Shown here: one piece after another, positions 17,624 through 26,644 of the stretch
How the letters are laid out: each line of letters opens with the position of its first letter
How positions within the stretch are numbered: position 1 is the stretch's first letter
Assembly: GCF_022024275.1 (NCBI RefSeq)
Contig: NZ_CP091804.1
Location: 2,498,501-2,562,500, forward strand
Reading direction: 5' to 3'
DNA length: 64,000 bases
Origin: Sphingopyxis sp. BSN-002
GTDB taxonomy: Bacteria > Pseudomonadota > Alphaproteobacteria > Sphingomonadales > Sphingomonadaceae
Made by a program: the position numbers and the translations under genes
Notes under the pieces: generated by a model
What the model was told of the DNA's origin: nothing
The model's input: only the letters and a program-made list of their open reading frames with translations
The model's database searches: none

Positions 17624-18832
17624 TCAGCAGGTCGGCAGCGGGATACCGAGCGGACCCTTGCACTTTTTCTTCTTCTCGGGCTCGGCCGGGGTGCTGCCGC
17701 CGCCCGAACCGCTCATGCCGCCGAAATCGGCGCCGACCATCAGCATGGTGTAGGAGCGGAAACGCACCTTTGCGGTCCAGTCGATATTCCAGACCGCATT
17801 GCCCGCGGGTTTCGGCGGATAGGAGAAATTCGCTTCGGGTCCGAAGGCGTTGAGGTTGCCCAGCATGAACTCGCCCGACGCCTTCTTGACCTCGGCCGGC
17901 ACCTGACAGCTCGTCTGGGCGGGCGGCATCACGATCTTTTGCGTGATCAGCTTCGCGACCGTCGCGGGCGGCAGCCAGTCCCACAGCCCGCCGCCGAACT
18001 GCTGCGAGGCGCTGCTCGTCCACCAGACGATGTCGCCGACATCGTTCTTGCCGCCGCCGCGGCTCATGCCGCCGATCGTCCACGCGACATAGCCGGTCGC
18101 GGCGGGAAGCTGGTTCCAGCGGATCATCACCGACTGGTCGGGCTGGATCGTGGTCGAGGCGCTGAGCCCCTGCATATAGTCCTGTGCGAGGGTGAAGTTG
18201 ATGTCCGATCCGACGTTGCTCGCGACGCGGTGCGCGCCGATCAGCGACGAACCCGAGGAGGGTTGTTTGCCGCCTTTCGTATTCGGCCAGTCGACATAGG
18301 ATTTGCTGTTTGCCTGGCTGACCTCGCGGAGCACGGGAACGGCGGTCGAGAAGAGGTTCGGCGGAACCTGCCCCGCCGCGACCTTGGCAAAGTCGATCAC
18401 GACCGGCTGGCCGGGTCCGGCCTTTGCGCCGCAGCCCCAATAGAGGAGCAGGCGGCCCTTCGGGCGTTCGAACTCGGTCGGATAGGTGCCTTCCTTGCGC
18501 TCGGGGGCGATCAGCGGCACCGATTTGCCGAGCTTCGCCTGCGGCTGGAAAAAATGGTCGCCCTTCGGGGGCGGCGCGGTCGGTCCCTGATCGGAGCCGA
18601 GGCGGAGGAGGAGCTGATACGCGACCTTGCTGTTCGGATCGCCGCCGAACGCCAGGCTCATCGCGCCGCCGAGACCGCCCTTGCCGCCGCCCATTGCGGC
18701 GAAACCGGACATCGTCGCGACGTCCATCTCATAACGTTCCTTGGGGCCGGTCGTCTTTTGCGCCGAACCAGGAACGGCGGCGAGCATCGCGGCGACGGCG
18801 GCAATGGAAACGAAACGCAGACTCGAACGCAT
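17624..18832 (-). CDS. Hypothetical secreted protein, 402 residues
   Basis: No family is recognised. The protein has a signal peptide (MRSSLRFVSIAAVAAMLAAVPGSAQ), a glycine-rich stretch (SGFAAMGGGKGGLGGAMSLAFGG) and a long beta-rich region with WGCGAKAGPGQPVVIDF, ATGYVAWTIGGMSRGGG and ANFSYPPKPAGNAVWNIDW. A low-complexity GGMSGSGGGSTPAEPEKKKK segment precedes a terminal Cys (PLPTC). Four cysteines are present. It stands alone between the small secreted protein and tldD, and it may be an envelope or surface protein. Confidence 0.72.
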   Translation of the reverse strand: MRSSLRFVSIAAVAAMLAAVPGSAQKTTGPKERYEMDVATMSGFAAMGGGKGGLGGAMSLAFGGDPNSKVAYQLLLRLGSDQGPTAPPPKGDHFFQPQAKLGKSVPLIAPERKEGTYPTEFERPKGRLLLYWGCGAKAGPGQPVVIDFAKVAAGQVPPNLFSTAVPVLREVSQANSKSYVDWPNTKGGKQPSSGSSLIGAHRVASNVGSDINFTLAQDYMQGLSASTTIQPDQSVMIRWNQLPAATGYVAWTIGGMSRGGGKNDVGDIVWWTSSASQQFGGGLWDWLPPATVAKLITQKIVMPPAQTSCQVPAEVKKASGEFMLGNLNAFGPEANFSYPPKPAGNAVWNIDWTAKVRFRSYTMLMVGADFGGMSGSGGGSTPAEPEKKKKCKGPLGIPLPTC

Positions 18833-18984
18833 GAAATCCTCCCTGTTGCGAAGGGGTTCCCTCGCGGATGACGATGCGGCCCAATTCTTCTTCTCTTTGA
18901 AGGGGGTATAGGCGCGGAAACCCGCCTCGCCAAGTGAGCAGGGTCACAGGGCTCCGGATCTCCGTCATTCCGACGAGACTTCGC

Positions 18985-20427
18985 CTAGGCGGTGCCGCCC
19001 ACCGTGAGACCGCTGACCAACAGCGTCGGCTGTCCGACGCCCGCGGGGACGCTCTGGCCGCCCTTGCCGCAGATGCCGATGCCCTCGTCGATCGCCATGT
19101 CGTTGCCGATGCCCATGACCTTGGTCAGCACGCTCGGCCCGTCGCCGATCAGCGTCGCGCCCTTGATCGAATCGCCCAGTTTGCCGTTCTCGATCTTGTA
19201 CGCCTCGGTGCAGCTGAAGACGAACTTGCCCGACACGATGTCGACCTGCCCGCCGCCGAAGCTCTTGGCGAAGATGCCGTTCTTGACGCGGGATAGCAGC
19301 TCGGCGGGATCGTCGTTGCCGCCCTTCATGAAGGTGTTCGTCATTCGCGGCATCGGCGCGTGCGCGAAGCTCTCGCGGCGTCCGTTGCCCGTCGGCTCGA
19401 CCCCCATCAGGCGTGCGTTGAGGCGGTCCTGCATATAGCCCTTGAGGATGCCGTCCTCGATCAGGATCGTCTCGCCCGTCGGCGTGCCCTCGTCGTCGAT
19501 GCTGAGCGAGCCGCGGCGACCGCCGCCGACGGGGCTTTCCATCGTGCCGTCGTCGACCACCGTCACGCCCGGCGCAGCGACGCGTTCGCCGATGCGGCCC
19601 GAAAAGGCGCTGGTGCCCTTGCGGTTGAAATCGCCTTCGAGGCCGTGGCCGACGGCTTCATGGAGCAGCACGCCGGGCCAGCCGGGGCCGAGCAGCACGG
19701 TGAATTCGCCCGCGGGCGCGTCGACCGCGCGCAGGTTGACGAGCGCCTGCGACAGCGCCTCGTCGATCGCGCGGTTCCACTGCGCTTCCTCGAACAGATG
19801 GTCGTACATGTAACGGCCGCCGAGGCCGAAATAGCCGCTTTCGCGCCGCCCGTTCTCCTCGACCACGATCGAGACGTTGAGGCGGACGAGCGGGCGGATG
19901 TCGGTCGCGAGGAAGCCGTCGGCGCGGACGATCTCGACCACCGACCAGCTGCCGGCGAGCGCGACCGACACCTGCACGACGCGCGGGTCTCGCGCGCGTG
20001 CGGCGGCGTCGACCTTCTGGCAAAGCTCGACCTTCTTCGCGAAGGGGACGAGGTCGAGCGGGTTCGCCTCGTCATAGAGGTGGCGGTTGGTCCGCGGTGG
20101 AGGGGCGGCGTGCGGCTGGTTGGCCGGATCGAGCAGCGCAAGCGTTTCGGCGGCGCGGCGGATCGCCCCCGCACTGACGTCGCTCGCATGGGCAAAGCCC
20201 GTCATCTCGCCCGACACGGCACGCAGGCCGAAGCCGGCGTCGGTCGAATAATCGGCGGTCTTCAGGCGCCCGTCGTCGAAACCGAAGCTCTCGGTCGCGC
20301 GGTACTGCAGGTACAGCTCGCCGTCGTCGGCCTTGGCGAGCGCTTCGCGCGCCAGCTTCTGCGCCAGATCGGGGTCGAGCGCGTCGGCGCGATAGAGGAA
20401 ACGGCGGGGATCGGTGGGACTGGTCAT
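18985..20427 (-). CDS. tldD: Metalloprotease TldD
   Basis: A 480-residue TldD of the TldD/PmbA (U62) family, which with TldE degrades linear peptides and matures modified peptides such as microcins. The active site motif HEAVGHGLEGDF is present, with the following GRIGERVAAPGVTVVDDGTM and RMTNTFMKGGND. The C-terminal FVFSCTEAYKIENGKLG block includes the conserved Cys-Glu. Length and motifs are complete. Its usual partner TldE/PmbA is not in the window, which is common in alphaproteobacteria where the genes are unlinked. Confidence 0.96.
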   Translation of the reverse strand: MTSPTDPRRFLYRADALDPDLAQKLAREALAKADDGELYLQYRATESFGFDDGRLKTADYSTDAGFGLRAVSGEMTGFAHASDVSAGAIRRAAETLALLDPANQPHAAPPPRTNRHLYDEANPLDLVPFAKKVELCQKVDAAARARDPRVVQVSVALAGSWSVVEIVRADGFLATDIRPLVRLNVSIVVEENGRRESGYFGLGGRYMYDHLFEEAQWNRAIDEALSQALVNLRAVDAPAGEFTVLLGPGWPGVLLHEAVGHGLEGDFNRKGTSAFSGRIGERVAAPGVTVVDDGTMESPVGGGRRGSLSIDDEGTPTGETILIEDGILKGYMQDRLNARLMGVEPTGNGRRESFAHAPMPRMTNTFMKGGNDDPAELLSRVKNGIFAKSFGGGQVDIVSGKFVFSCTEAYKIENGKLGDSIKGATLIGDGPSVLTKVMGIGNDMAIDEGIGICGKGGQSVPAGVGQPTLLVSGLTVGGTA

Positions 20428-20466
20428 CCACCCGATATAGGCACGCGGGCGCCACGGCGCCAGCGC

Positions 20467-21018
20467 TCAGAGATAATTGACGGTGAGCGTGAAGGTGCCG
20501 CTGTAGTCGCCCGCGGGCTGGTTCGCCCCGACATTGAGCGTGCCGCCGATATAATAGGTCTGGACGCCGCTCGGCAGCAGGGTGCCGCCGAGCAGCGCGA
20601 TGCCGCCGCCGCTGGTGCTCGCGGCGCGCACAAGACTTGCGGTCATCGTCCCGCCGCCGCCGGAGCGGGTCAACGTGACGCTGGTGTCGCCGCTCACGGT
20701 GATCAGCAAAATGCCGCCCGTACCCTGAAACACTGCACGTTGCGCGGTCGTGCCGACCAGCGTGGGGCCGCCCGTCGAGCTGCGCGCGCCAGTCAGCGCG
20801 TTGACTGTGACGGTACCGGCCGTCGGTCCCGCAGCGATCGTGCCGAAATCGAGATCGTCGACCTTGACGAGCGTATTGGGGCGCACGACGACCGACGTGG
20901 CGGTGCCCGTCTGGTTCGCGGCAAAGGCCGGATTGCACGCAAGCGTGCCCGCCGCAGCGGCGGCGATGGCGAGGCGGCGGAGCGCCGCTCGCGAATTGCT
21001 GGTCCCTCGAATCCCCAC
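20467..21018 (-). CDS. DUF4402 domain secreted protein
   Basis: A 183-residue protein with a signal peptide ending near CNPAFAA and a DUF4402 domain. The pattern is VDDLDFGTIAAGPTAGTVTVN at the start, then QAV-type beta strands, and GGTLNVGANQPAGDYSGTFTLTVNYL at the C-terminus. The last segment is the family hallmark and ends in the aromatic-terminal NYL. These are fimbrial-adhesin-like small proteins of unknown function. A paralogue with the same ending lies at 21901-22455. Confidence 0.88.
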   Translation of the reverse strand: MGIRGTSNSRAALRRLAIAAAAAGTLACNPAFAANQTGTATSVVVRPNTLVKVDDLDFGTIAAGPTAGTVTVNALTGARSSTGGPTLVGTTAQRAVFQGTGGILLITVSGDTSVTLTRSGGGGTMTASLVRAASTSGGGIALLGGTLLPSGVQTYYIGGTLNVGANQPAGDYSGTFTLTVNYL

Positions 21019-21101
21019 GATTCTGCTCCTGTCTGGAACAGACTAATGCCATCGGGACATGAATCGATGATGCGCGGGGATGGTAAAGCCGCGCTTAACG
21101 T

Positions 21102-21296
21102 TCAGGCGTGGTCGGCGACGCCTCCGGTGAGGACAAAGCGCCGGTCGCAATAGCCGCAGTCGGCATAGCCCTGCTCGGGATCGATCTCGAGCCACACGCG
21201 CGGATGGCCTAGCGCCGCATTGGCGAGGCCGTCGCCGGTGCCGTCGCAGGCGATGCGGGTCTTGGGCGTGCGGATCGTTTCCGGGGTGTCGGTCAT
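21102..21296 (-). CDS. Zinc-finger (zf-CHCC) domain protein
   Basis: A 64-residue protein with the CHCC zinc pattern: Cys in IACDGTG, His in ALGHPRVWLEID, and Cys pair in DCGYCDRRFVL. This matches the small bacterial homologues of NADH dehydrogenase subunit NDUFS6. The start at 21296 (MTDTPETIRT) is preferred because the frame upstream is of low quality and overlaps the opposing cupin region. It sits between the two DUF4402 paralogues. Confidence 0.85.
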   Translation of the reverse strand: MTDTPETIRTPKTRIACDGTGDGLANAALGHPRVWLEIDPEQGYADCGYCDRRFVLTGGVADHA

Positions 21297-21460
21297 GCGC
21301 GGGCGATTAGCAAGCGCGCGGGCCGAACGCAACGGGGGAGGCGGCGGTCCGCCGCGCCACCCTGGACCAAGGTGCAGGTACAGGCCGCCCTTCGTTCGAT
21401 TGAACGGCTTTACCCCGCCTGCCAGTTTCCGCCGAAGATGACGAGAGAAGGAGCAAGGCC

Positions 21461-21898
21461 ATGAAAGCGATTCTGGGTGCGTTCGCGCTGGTCGCGATGA
21501 CGGTTCCCGCAATGGCGCACGACAGTGCGCCAGCCGCTACGCAGCTTGCGGGCGCGAAGAATGCAACGGTTACCCCTGTCTATCGGCAGCCGATTCCGGG
21601 CATGCCGGGCAAGAGCCTGAAGGGCGTGCTCGTCGAATATGGTCCGGGTGGCTATTCGCCCTCGCACCGCCATGCCGCGTCGGCGCTGATCTACGCGACC
21701 GTGCTCGAAGGCGAGGTACGCTGCCAGCTCAACGGCGGCCCGGTCAAAACCTATCGTGCGGGCGAGAACTGGACCGAGATGCCGGGCGACCACCACGGCG
21801 TCAGCGCGAACGCCAGCGAGACGAAACCCGCAAAGGTGCTCGCGGTGTTCGTCGTCGACGACACCGACACGGTTCTCACCATCCCCGACGCGAAATAG
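21461..21898 (+). CDS. Secreted cupin domain protein
   Basis: A 145-residue single-cupin protein with a signal peptide (MKAILGAFALVAMTVPAMAH). Metal ligands appear in SPSHRHAASALIYATVLEG (His-x-His and Glu) and in the second motif ENWTEMPGDHHGVSAN (His). The export signal suggests a periplasmic enzyme or small-ligand binder. AGAAGGAG lies ahead of the ATG. It is flanked by minus-strand genes, so it is probably monocistronic; the reaction is unknown. Confidence 0.85.
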   Translation: MKAILGAFALVAMTVPAMAHDSAPAATQLAGAKNATVTPVYRQPIPGMPGKSLKGVLVEYGPGGYSPSHRHAASALIYATVLEGEVRCQLNGGPVKTYRAGENWTEMPGDHHGVSANASETKPAKVLAVFVVDDTDTVLTIPDAK

Positions 21899-21900
21899 CG

Positions 21901-22455
21901 TCAGAGATAGTTGAGCGTGATCGTGAAGGTGCCGGCATAGTCGCCGGGTGTCTGGTTCGCCCCCACTTCCAGCGTCGCGCCGACGGGGAAGTTGTAGTTG
22001 CCGATCGCGGTCGCGATCGTGAAGCGCGTCGGGGTGGTCGACAGGATCGCGGTCGGGGTCGATCCGATCTCGAAATCGCGCACGCGCATTCGCGTGCCCG
22101 GTCCGGTGATGAAGATCGAGTTCGCGCCGAGCGAGATATTGACCTGCCGGTTCGGCGTTCCGAGTCCCGCGAAGCGCGCGGGCTCGCCCGCGTTGCCGGC
22201 GAGCGTCGCGCCGCCGGTGCGCGTGCGCGTCCCGTCGGGCGCGATGCGTACGGTGCCCGCAGTTCCCGAGGCGATGATGTCGCCGAAATCGAGGTCGTTG
22301 ACCTTGAAGAAGGAAAGCGGCCGCAGCACGATGGCGTCGGTCTGCACCTGCGAGCTGTTCTGCGCCAGCGCCGGGGCGGCGGGCACGAACAGAAGCACAA
22401 GGGCGGCTAGGCCCCGCTGCGTATGCAGCGGGCGAAAGATGTGGCTGGTCCTCAC
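21901..22455 (-). CDS. DUF4402 domain secreted protein (second copy)
   Basis: A 184-residue paralogue of the protein at 20467-21018. It has the same plan: signal peptide (ending APALAQ), VNDLDFGDIIASGTAGTVRIA, GTRMRVRDFEIG in the centre, and the terminal GATLEVGANQTPGDYAGTFTITLNYL hallmark. Sequence identity outside these blocks is moderate, so the duplication is old. It converges with the cupin gene, with stop codons three bases apart. Confidence 0.88.
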   Translation of the reverse strand: MRTSHIFRPLHTQRGLAALVLLFVPAAPALAQNSSQVQTDAIVLRPLSFFKVNDLDFGDIIASGTAGTVRIAPDGTRTRTGGATLAGNAGEPARFAGLGTPNRQVNISLGANSIFITGPGTRMRVRDFEIGSTPTAILSTTPTRFTIATAIGNYNFPVGATLEVGANQTPGDYAGTFTITLNYL

Positions 22456-22556
22456 ATCGCCCCAGATAGCGGCGACTTTCCAATTTAGCGTTAACGCGGC
22501 GCTTATCAGTCGAAGGCGGCTTTCGCGGTCGCTTCCTCGCGGCTATGGAGGCGCCC

Positions 22557-23477
22557 ATGAGTGAAGCCGCCATCCGCATCGACTCCGTTTCCAAACTTTA
22601 TGCCGGGGGCAAACAGGCGCTCGACAACGTCAGTTTCGAGGTGCCGCGCGGGCAGATCTTCGGGCTGCTCGGTCCGAACGGCGCGGGCAAGTCGACGCTG
22701 ATCAATATCCTTGCCGGCCTCGTCAACAAGACGAGCGGGCATGCGAGCATCTGGGGCTTCGACATCGACGCCGATCCGCGCAACGCCAAATATTCGATCG
22801 GCATCGTGCCGCAGGAGATCGTCTTCGATCCCTTCTTCACGCCGTTCGAGACGCTGGAGAATCAGGCGGGCCTCTATGGCGTGCCGAAGGACAAGCGCAT
22901 TTCGGACGCGCTGCTCGCCGCAGTGCATCTGTCGGACAAGCGCGACGCCTATGCGCGCACGCTGTCGGGGGGCATGAAGCGCCGCCTGCTCGTCGCCAAG
23001 GCGATGGTGCATTCGCCGCCGATCATCGTCCTCGACGAGCCGACCGCGGGCGTCGACATCGAACTGCGCCAGCAGCTCTGGGAATATGTGCAGTCCTTGA
23101 ACGACCGCGGCGTCACCGTGGTGCTGACGACGCATTATCTGGAGGAAGCCGAGGAGCTTTGCGACCGGATCGCGATCATCAACCATGGCAAGCTGATTGC
23201 GAACAAGCCGACGCGCGAGCTGGTCGACATGGCGCGCGAGAAAATCGTAGTCGTGACGCTCGACGCGGACGTCACCGTGCTGCCGTCGCATCCGGCGTTC
23301 GAGAAGGTCGAGCGCGAGGGCGAGCGCGGGTTGGCGATCAGCTACAACAAGGACCGCATGAACGCGGGCGAGGTGCTCGCCGCAGTCAATGCGATGGGCC
23401 ACGGCATCGTCGACGTCTCGACGCGCGAAGCCGACCTTGAGGATGTGTTCCTCAACCTGACGCGCAGCGCCGCCTGA
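22557..23477 (+). CDS. ABC transporter ATP-binding protein
   Basis: A 306-residue ATPase of the ABC-2 (daunorubicin/CcmA-like) type. Walker A is GLLGPNGAGKST, the signature is LSGGMKRRL, and Walker B with D-loop is IIVLDEPTAGVD. The C-terminal tail after the ATPase core (from KIVVVTLDADV) is the DrrA-type extension. The start is set at 22557 because GGAG lies six bases before it; an earlier ATG at 22545 has no support. No permease gene follows, since the next gene is on the opposite strand, so the membrane partner must be elsewhere. Confidence 0.93.
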   Translation: MSEAAIRIDSVSKLYAGGKQALDNVSFEVPRGQIFGLLGPNGAGKSTLINILAGLVNKTSGHASIWGFDIDADPRNAKYSIGIVPQEIVFDPFFTPFETLENQAGLYGVPKDKRISDALLAAVHLSDKRDAYARTLSGGMKRRLLVAKAMVHSPPIIVLDEPTAGVDIELRQQLWEYVQSLNDRGVTVVLTTHYLEEAEELCDRIAIINHGKLIANKPTRELVDMAREKIVVVTLDADVTVLPSHPAFEKVEREGERGLAISYNKDRMNAGEVLAAVNAMGHGIVDVSTREADLEDVFLNLTRSAA

Positions 23478-23480
23478 GCC

Positions 23481-24305
23481 TCAGCGCCGTATCAGGCGCG
23501 CCGCGACCCCGAAATGGTCGGACGGATATTCGCCGTCGACCGGCTCGCTGCCGATGACCTTTGCAACGGCGATAGCGAAATGGGCTGAATCCGCGAAAAT
23601 ATGGTCGATCACGCGCGGGGCGTGGCCGCGCGCGGGGTTGAGCGTCGTAGGCACGGCGCCGGGCGCGAGCGCCGAGGTGAAGCGCGGCGGTCCCATCGCG
23701 GCGAGCCCCGGATCATCGAGCGGCGCGTTGAAATCGCCCATCACGACGAGCGGCGTACCATCGGTCGGCAGCCAGCCGAGCAGGTCGGCGATCTGCTCGG
23801 CGCGCACCGCCGCCGCCTCGGGCTGCCACGCGAGATGCGCCGCGACGACGTCGACCGGGCCGCGGCCGGTTTTGACGCGCACGCGGATCGCGGTGCGATA
23901 GTCGGAGAGCGGTTCGAGCTTGCGCCGCGCGACCTCGATCACCGGCAGTCGCGTCAGGATCGCATTGCCGAAGCGTTTCGGCGCCCCCTCGGGATCGGGC
24001 GCGACGAAATGAACCTCCGGATAGCCGAGCTCGCGCGCGATCGCGATCGCCTGATTGGGCAGGCCTTTGCCTGCGTCCTCCAGCACCTCTTCCAGCGCGA
24101 TGACGTCGGCGTCGGCGCCGCGGAGCGCCGTGACCAGCAGCGGCAGGCGCTTCGGCCACTGTCCGCCCGCGTCGTGCCAGATGTTGAACGTCGCAACCCC
24201 AAGTTCGCCGGCACCGGCGGCCCCGATACGATGCGCGCAGGCTGCTAGCGGAAGCCCCGCCATGGCGGCGAGCAGCACGCGCCGGTCAAGTTCCGCTTTG
24301 AGCAT
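23481..24305 (-). CDS. Exported endonuclease/exonuclease/phosphatase (EEP) family protein
   Basis: A 274-residue EEP-fold enzyme with an N-terminal export signal. The sequence LDRRVLLAAMAGLPLAACAH combines a twin-arginine-like RR with a lipobox-like LAAC, so it may be a Tat lipoprotein. Catalytic blocks are GVATFNIWHDAGG, DVIALEEVLED, AAHLAWQPEA, MGDFNAPLDD and the final YPSDHFGVAARL. It ends a few bases from the ABC gene stop (convergent). The substrate cannot be told. Confidence 0.85.
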   Translation of the reverse strand: MLKAELDRRVLLAAMAGLPLAACAHRIGAAGAGELGVATFNIWHDAGGQWPKRLPLLVTALRGADADVIALEEVLEDAGKGLPNQAIAIARELGYPEVHFVAPDPEGAPKRFGNAILTRLPVIEVARRKLEPLSDYRTAIRVRVKTGRGPVDVVAAHLAWQPEAAAVRAEQIADLLGWLPTDGTPLVVMGDFNAPLDDPGLAAMGPPRFTSALAPGAVPTTLNPARGHAPRVIDHIFADSAHFAIAVAKVIGSEPVDGEYPSDHFGVAARLIRR

Positions 24306-24377
24306 GGCGACAAATTCCCTTGGCCGGCGTCTTCGATCCCCCTGTCATGCGGCGCCTTGCTGTGCAACAGAGGCGCC

Positions 24378-25955
24378 ATGAGTGAATACGACGTCATCAT
24401 CGTGGGATCGGGCGCCGCGGGCCTCACCGCCGCGATCGCGCTCGCCGATCATTGCAAGGTCCTCGTCCTCGCCAAGGGCGAACTGACCGGCGGGTCGACC
24501 GCCTGGGCGCAGGGCGGCATCGCCGCGGTGCTCGACGCGGGCGACACGTTCGAAAATCATATCGAGGATACGATGGTCGCGGGCGCAGGGCTCAACCGGC
24601 GCGAGACGGTCGAGTTCGTCGTCGAGAACGCCCCGCATGCGATCGAGCGGCTGATCGAGATGGGCGTCCCCTTCAACAAGGAAGCCGAGGCGCTGCACCT
24701 GACGCGCGAGGGCGGCCACTCGCACCGCCGCATCGTCCATGTCGACGACGCGACCGGCTGGGCGGTGCAGGCGGCGCTGCTCAAGACCGCCGAGGCACAT
24801 CCGAACATCACCCTGCTGCCGGGGCAGGCGTGCATCGACCTGATCACCGGCCGACACGAGGAACGCTATTCGGGATCCGGCCACGTCTGGGGCGTCTATG
24901 CGCTCGACGAGAAGAGCGGCAAGGTTCACGCGCATGTCGGCCGCGCGACGATCCTCGCGAGCGGCGGTGCAGGGCGCGTCTATCAATTCTCGACCGCGCC
25001 GCGCGGCGCGACGGGTGACGGCATCGCGATGGCGTGGCGCGCGGGCTGCCGCGTCTCGAACATGGAGATGATGCAGTTCCACCCGACCTGCCTCTACAAT
25101 CTCGAGGTCAAGAATTTCCTGATCACCGAGGCGGTGCGCGGCGAGGGCGGCCTGTTGAAGCATCCCGTTACCGGGCACCGCTACATGCCCGACTACGACG
25201 AGCGCGCCGAACTCGCTCCGCGCGACATCGTCGCACGCGCGAACGACGACCAGATCAAGCGCTCGGGCCTCGACTATGTCCACCTCGACATCAGCCACAA
25301 GGATCCCGATTTCGTCGCGGGGCATTTCCCGAACATCTATGAAAAGCTGCTGACGCTCGGCATCGACATGACGAAGCAGCCGATCCCGGTGGTCCCTGCG
25401 CAGCATTACACCTGCGGCGGCATCCTGATCGATCTCGACGGGCGCACCGACCTGCCCGGGCTCTATGCAGCGGGCGAATGCACCGAGAGCGGGCTGCACG
25501 GCGCGAACCGCCTCGCGTCGAATTCGCTGCTCGAATGCTTCGTCTTCGGCGAGGCGGCGGCGAAGGACATCATCGCGCGCTGGGACCAGCTCGAACCGCC
25601 GCCGGCGATCCGGCCGTGGGACGCGAGCCGCGTGACCGACTCCGACGAAGAGGTCGTGATCAAGCAGAACTGGACCGAAATCCGCCGCTTCATGTGGAAT
25701 TATGTCGGCATCGTCCGCACGACCAAGCGCCTCGAACGCGCGCAGCACCGGATCAAGATGATGACCGGCGAGGTCGAGGATTATTACGGCCACTTCCGCG
25801 TCACGACCGACCTCATCGAGCTGCGCAACCTGCTGCAATGTGCCGACCTGATCGTCCGCAGCGCGCTCCACCGTAAGGAAAGCCGCGGGCTGCACTATAC
25901 GCTCGACTATCCGAAGCTGCTGGCGGAGGCGCGCGATACGGTGCTGGTGCCGTGA
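24378..25955 (+). CDS. nadB: L-aspartate oxidase NadB
   Basis: A 525-residue flavoenzyme oxidising L-aspartate to iminoaspartate for NAD synthesis. The N-terminal FAD motif is VIIVGSGAAGLTAAIAL, followed by the characteristic GGSTAWAQGGIAAVL and LTREGGHSHRRIVHVDD substrate region. It also shows QHYTCGGI and GECTESGLHGANRLASNSLL. The start is taken at 24378 (MSEYDVIIVG); the ATG at 24357 would only add seven unsupported residues. The FNR-type regulator overlaps its stop. nadA and nadC are not adjacent. Confidence 0.95.
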   Translation: MSEYDVIIVGSGAAGLTAAIALADHCKVLVLAKGELTGGSTAWAQGGIAAVLDAGDTFENHIEDTMVAGAGLNRRETVEFVVENAPHAIERLIEMGVPFNKEAEALHLTREGGHSHRRIVHVDDATGWAVQAALLKTAEAHPNITLLPGQACIDLITGRHEERYSGSGHVWGVYALDEKSGKVHAHVGRATILASGGAGRVYQFSTAPRGATGDGIAMAWRAGCRVSNMEMMQFHPTCLYNLEVKNFLITEAVRGEGGLLKHPVTGHRYMPDYDERAELAPRDIVARANDDQIKRSGLDYVHLDISHKDPDFVAGHFPNIYEKLLTLGIDMTKQPIPVVPAQHYTCGGILIDLDGRTDLPGLYAAGECTESGLHGANRLASNSLLECFVFGEAAAKDIIARWDQLEPPPAIRPWDASRVTDSDEEVVIKQNWTEIRRFMWNYVGIVRTTKRLERAQHRIKMMTGEVEDYYGHFRVTTDLIELRNLLQCADLIVRSALHRKESRGLHYTLDYPKLLAEARDTVLVP

Positions 25956-26644
25956 GCGATGCGCTCGATTGCGCCGGCTGCCCCGTGCGCGATCGTGCCG
26001 CCTGTGCGGCGCTTCCCGACGGCGAGCGGGCCATCCTCGCGCGGATGGGGCGGCATCGCGACCTCGATCGCGGCGAGATGCTGTTCGCCCCGGGTGACGA
26101 CAGCGCGTGCGCGACCTTGCTGTCGGGCGTGCTCAAGGTCGTGCGCACCGATGCCGAGGGGGTCGAGCGGATCGTTGCGCTGATCCATCCGGCCGGGTTC
26201 GCCGGCGAGATATTCACGGCACCCGACGATTGCAAGGTGACCGCGGCAGGCGCCGCACGCGTGTGCATCTTTCCGCGTGCCGACTATGCGCGGATGGTTT
26301 CCGAAAATCCGCGCCTCGCGGCCGGTGTCGCGCGGCGGGCGATGAAGGCGGCGTCGGAAACGCGCGCACTGCTCGATCTTGTCGGACGACGGAAAGCCGA
26401 AGCGAAGGTCGCGGGGTTGATCCTCGCACTATCCGACGCCGCGGGCCCGGCGCCCTGTTCGCCGGCAGCGCGCTTCGAGTTGCCGCTGACGCGCGGCGAG
26501 ATGGCGGCGCTGCTCGGGATCAGTATCGAGACGGTAAGCCGTCAGCTCGGCGCGCTCGAAGAGGCGCGGCTGATACGGCGGCACGGCGCGCGCGGGCTCG
26601 AGGTCCGCGACGCGCCGGCCCTGCATGCGCTTCTCGCCGATTAG
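25952..26644 (+). CDS. FNR-type Crp/Fnr oxygen-responsive regulator
   Basis: A 230-residue protein with an N-terminal cysteine cluster C7-x2-C10-x7-C18 and a fourth candidate ligand at Cys105 (AARVCIFP, at the FNR Cys122 position). This matches the 4Fe-4S sensors FnrL/FnrN of alphaproteobacteria. The effector domain is followed by a helix-turn-helix (LTRGEMAALLGISIETVSRQ) with the FNR E-x2-S-R recognition residues. It starts with GTG overlapping the nadB stop (4 bases), so it is coupled to nadB. A TTGAC-N4-GTCAA site lies upstream of the neighbouring membrane protein gene. Confidence 0.88.
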   Translation: MSDALDCAGCPVRDRAACAALPDGERAILARMGRHRDLDRGEMLFAPGDDSACATLLSGVLKVVRTDAEGVERIVALIHPAGFAGEIFTAPDDCKVTAAGAARVCIFPRADYARMVSENPRLAAGVARRAMKAASETRALLDLVGRRKAEAKVAGLILALSDAAGPAPCSPAARFELPLTRGEMAALLGISIETVSRQLGALEEARLIRRHGARGLEVRDAPALHALLAD

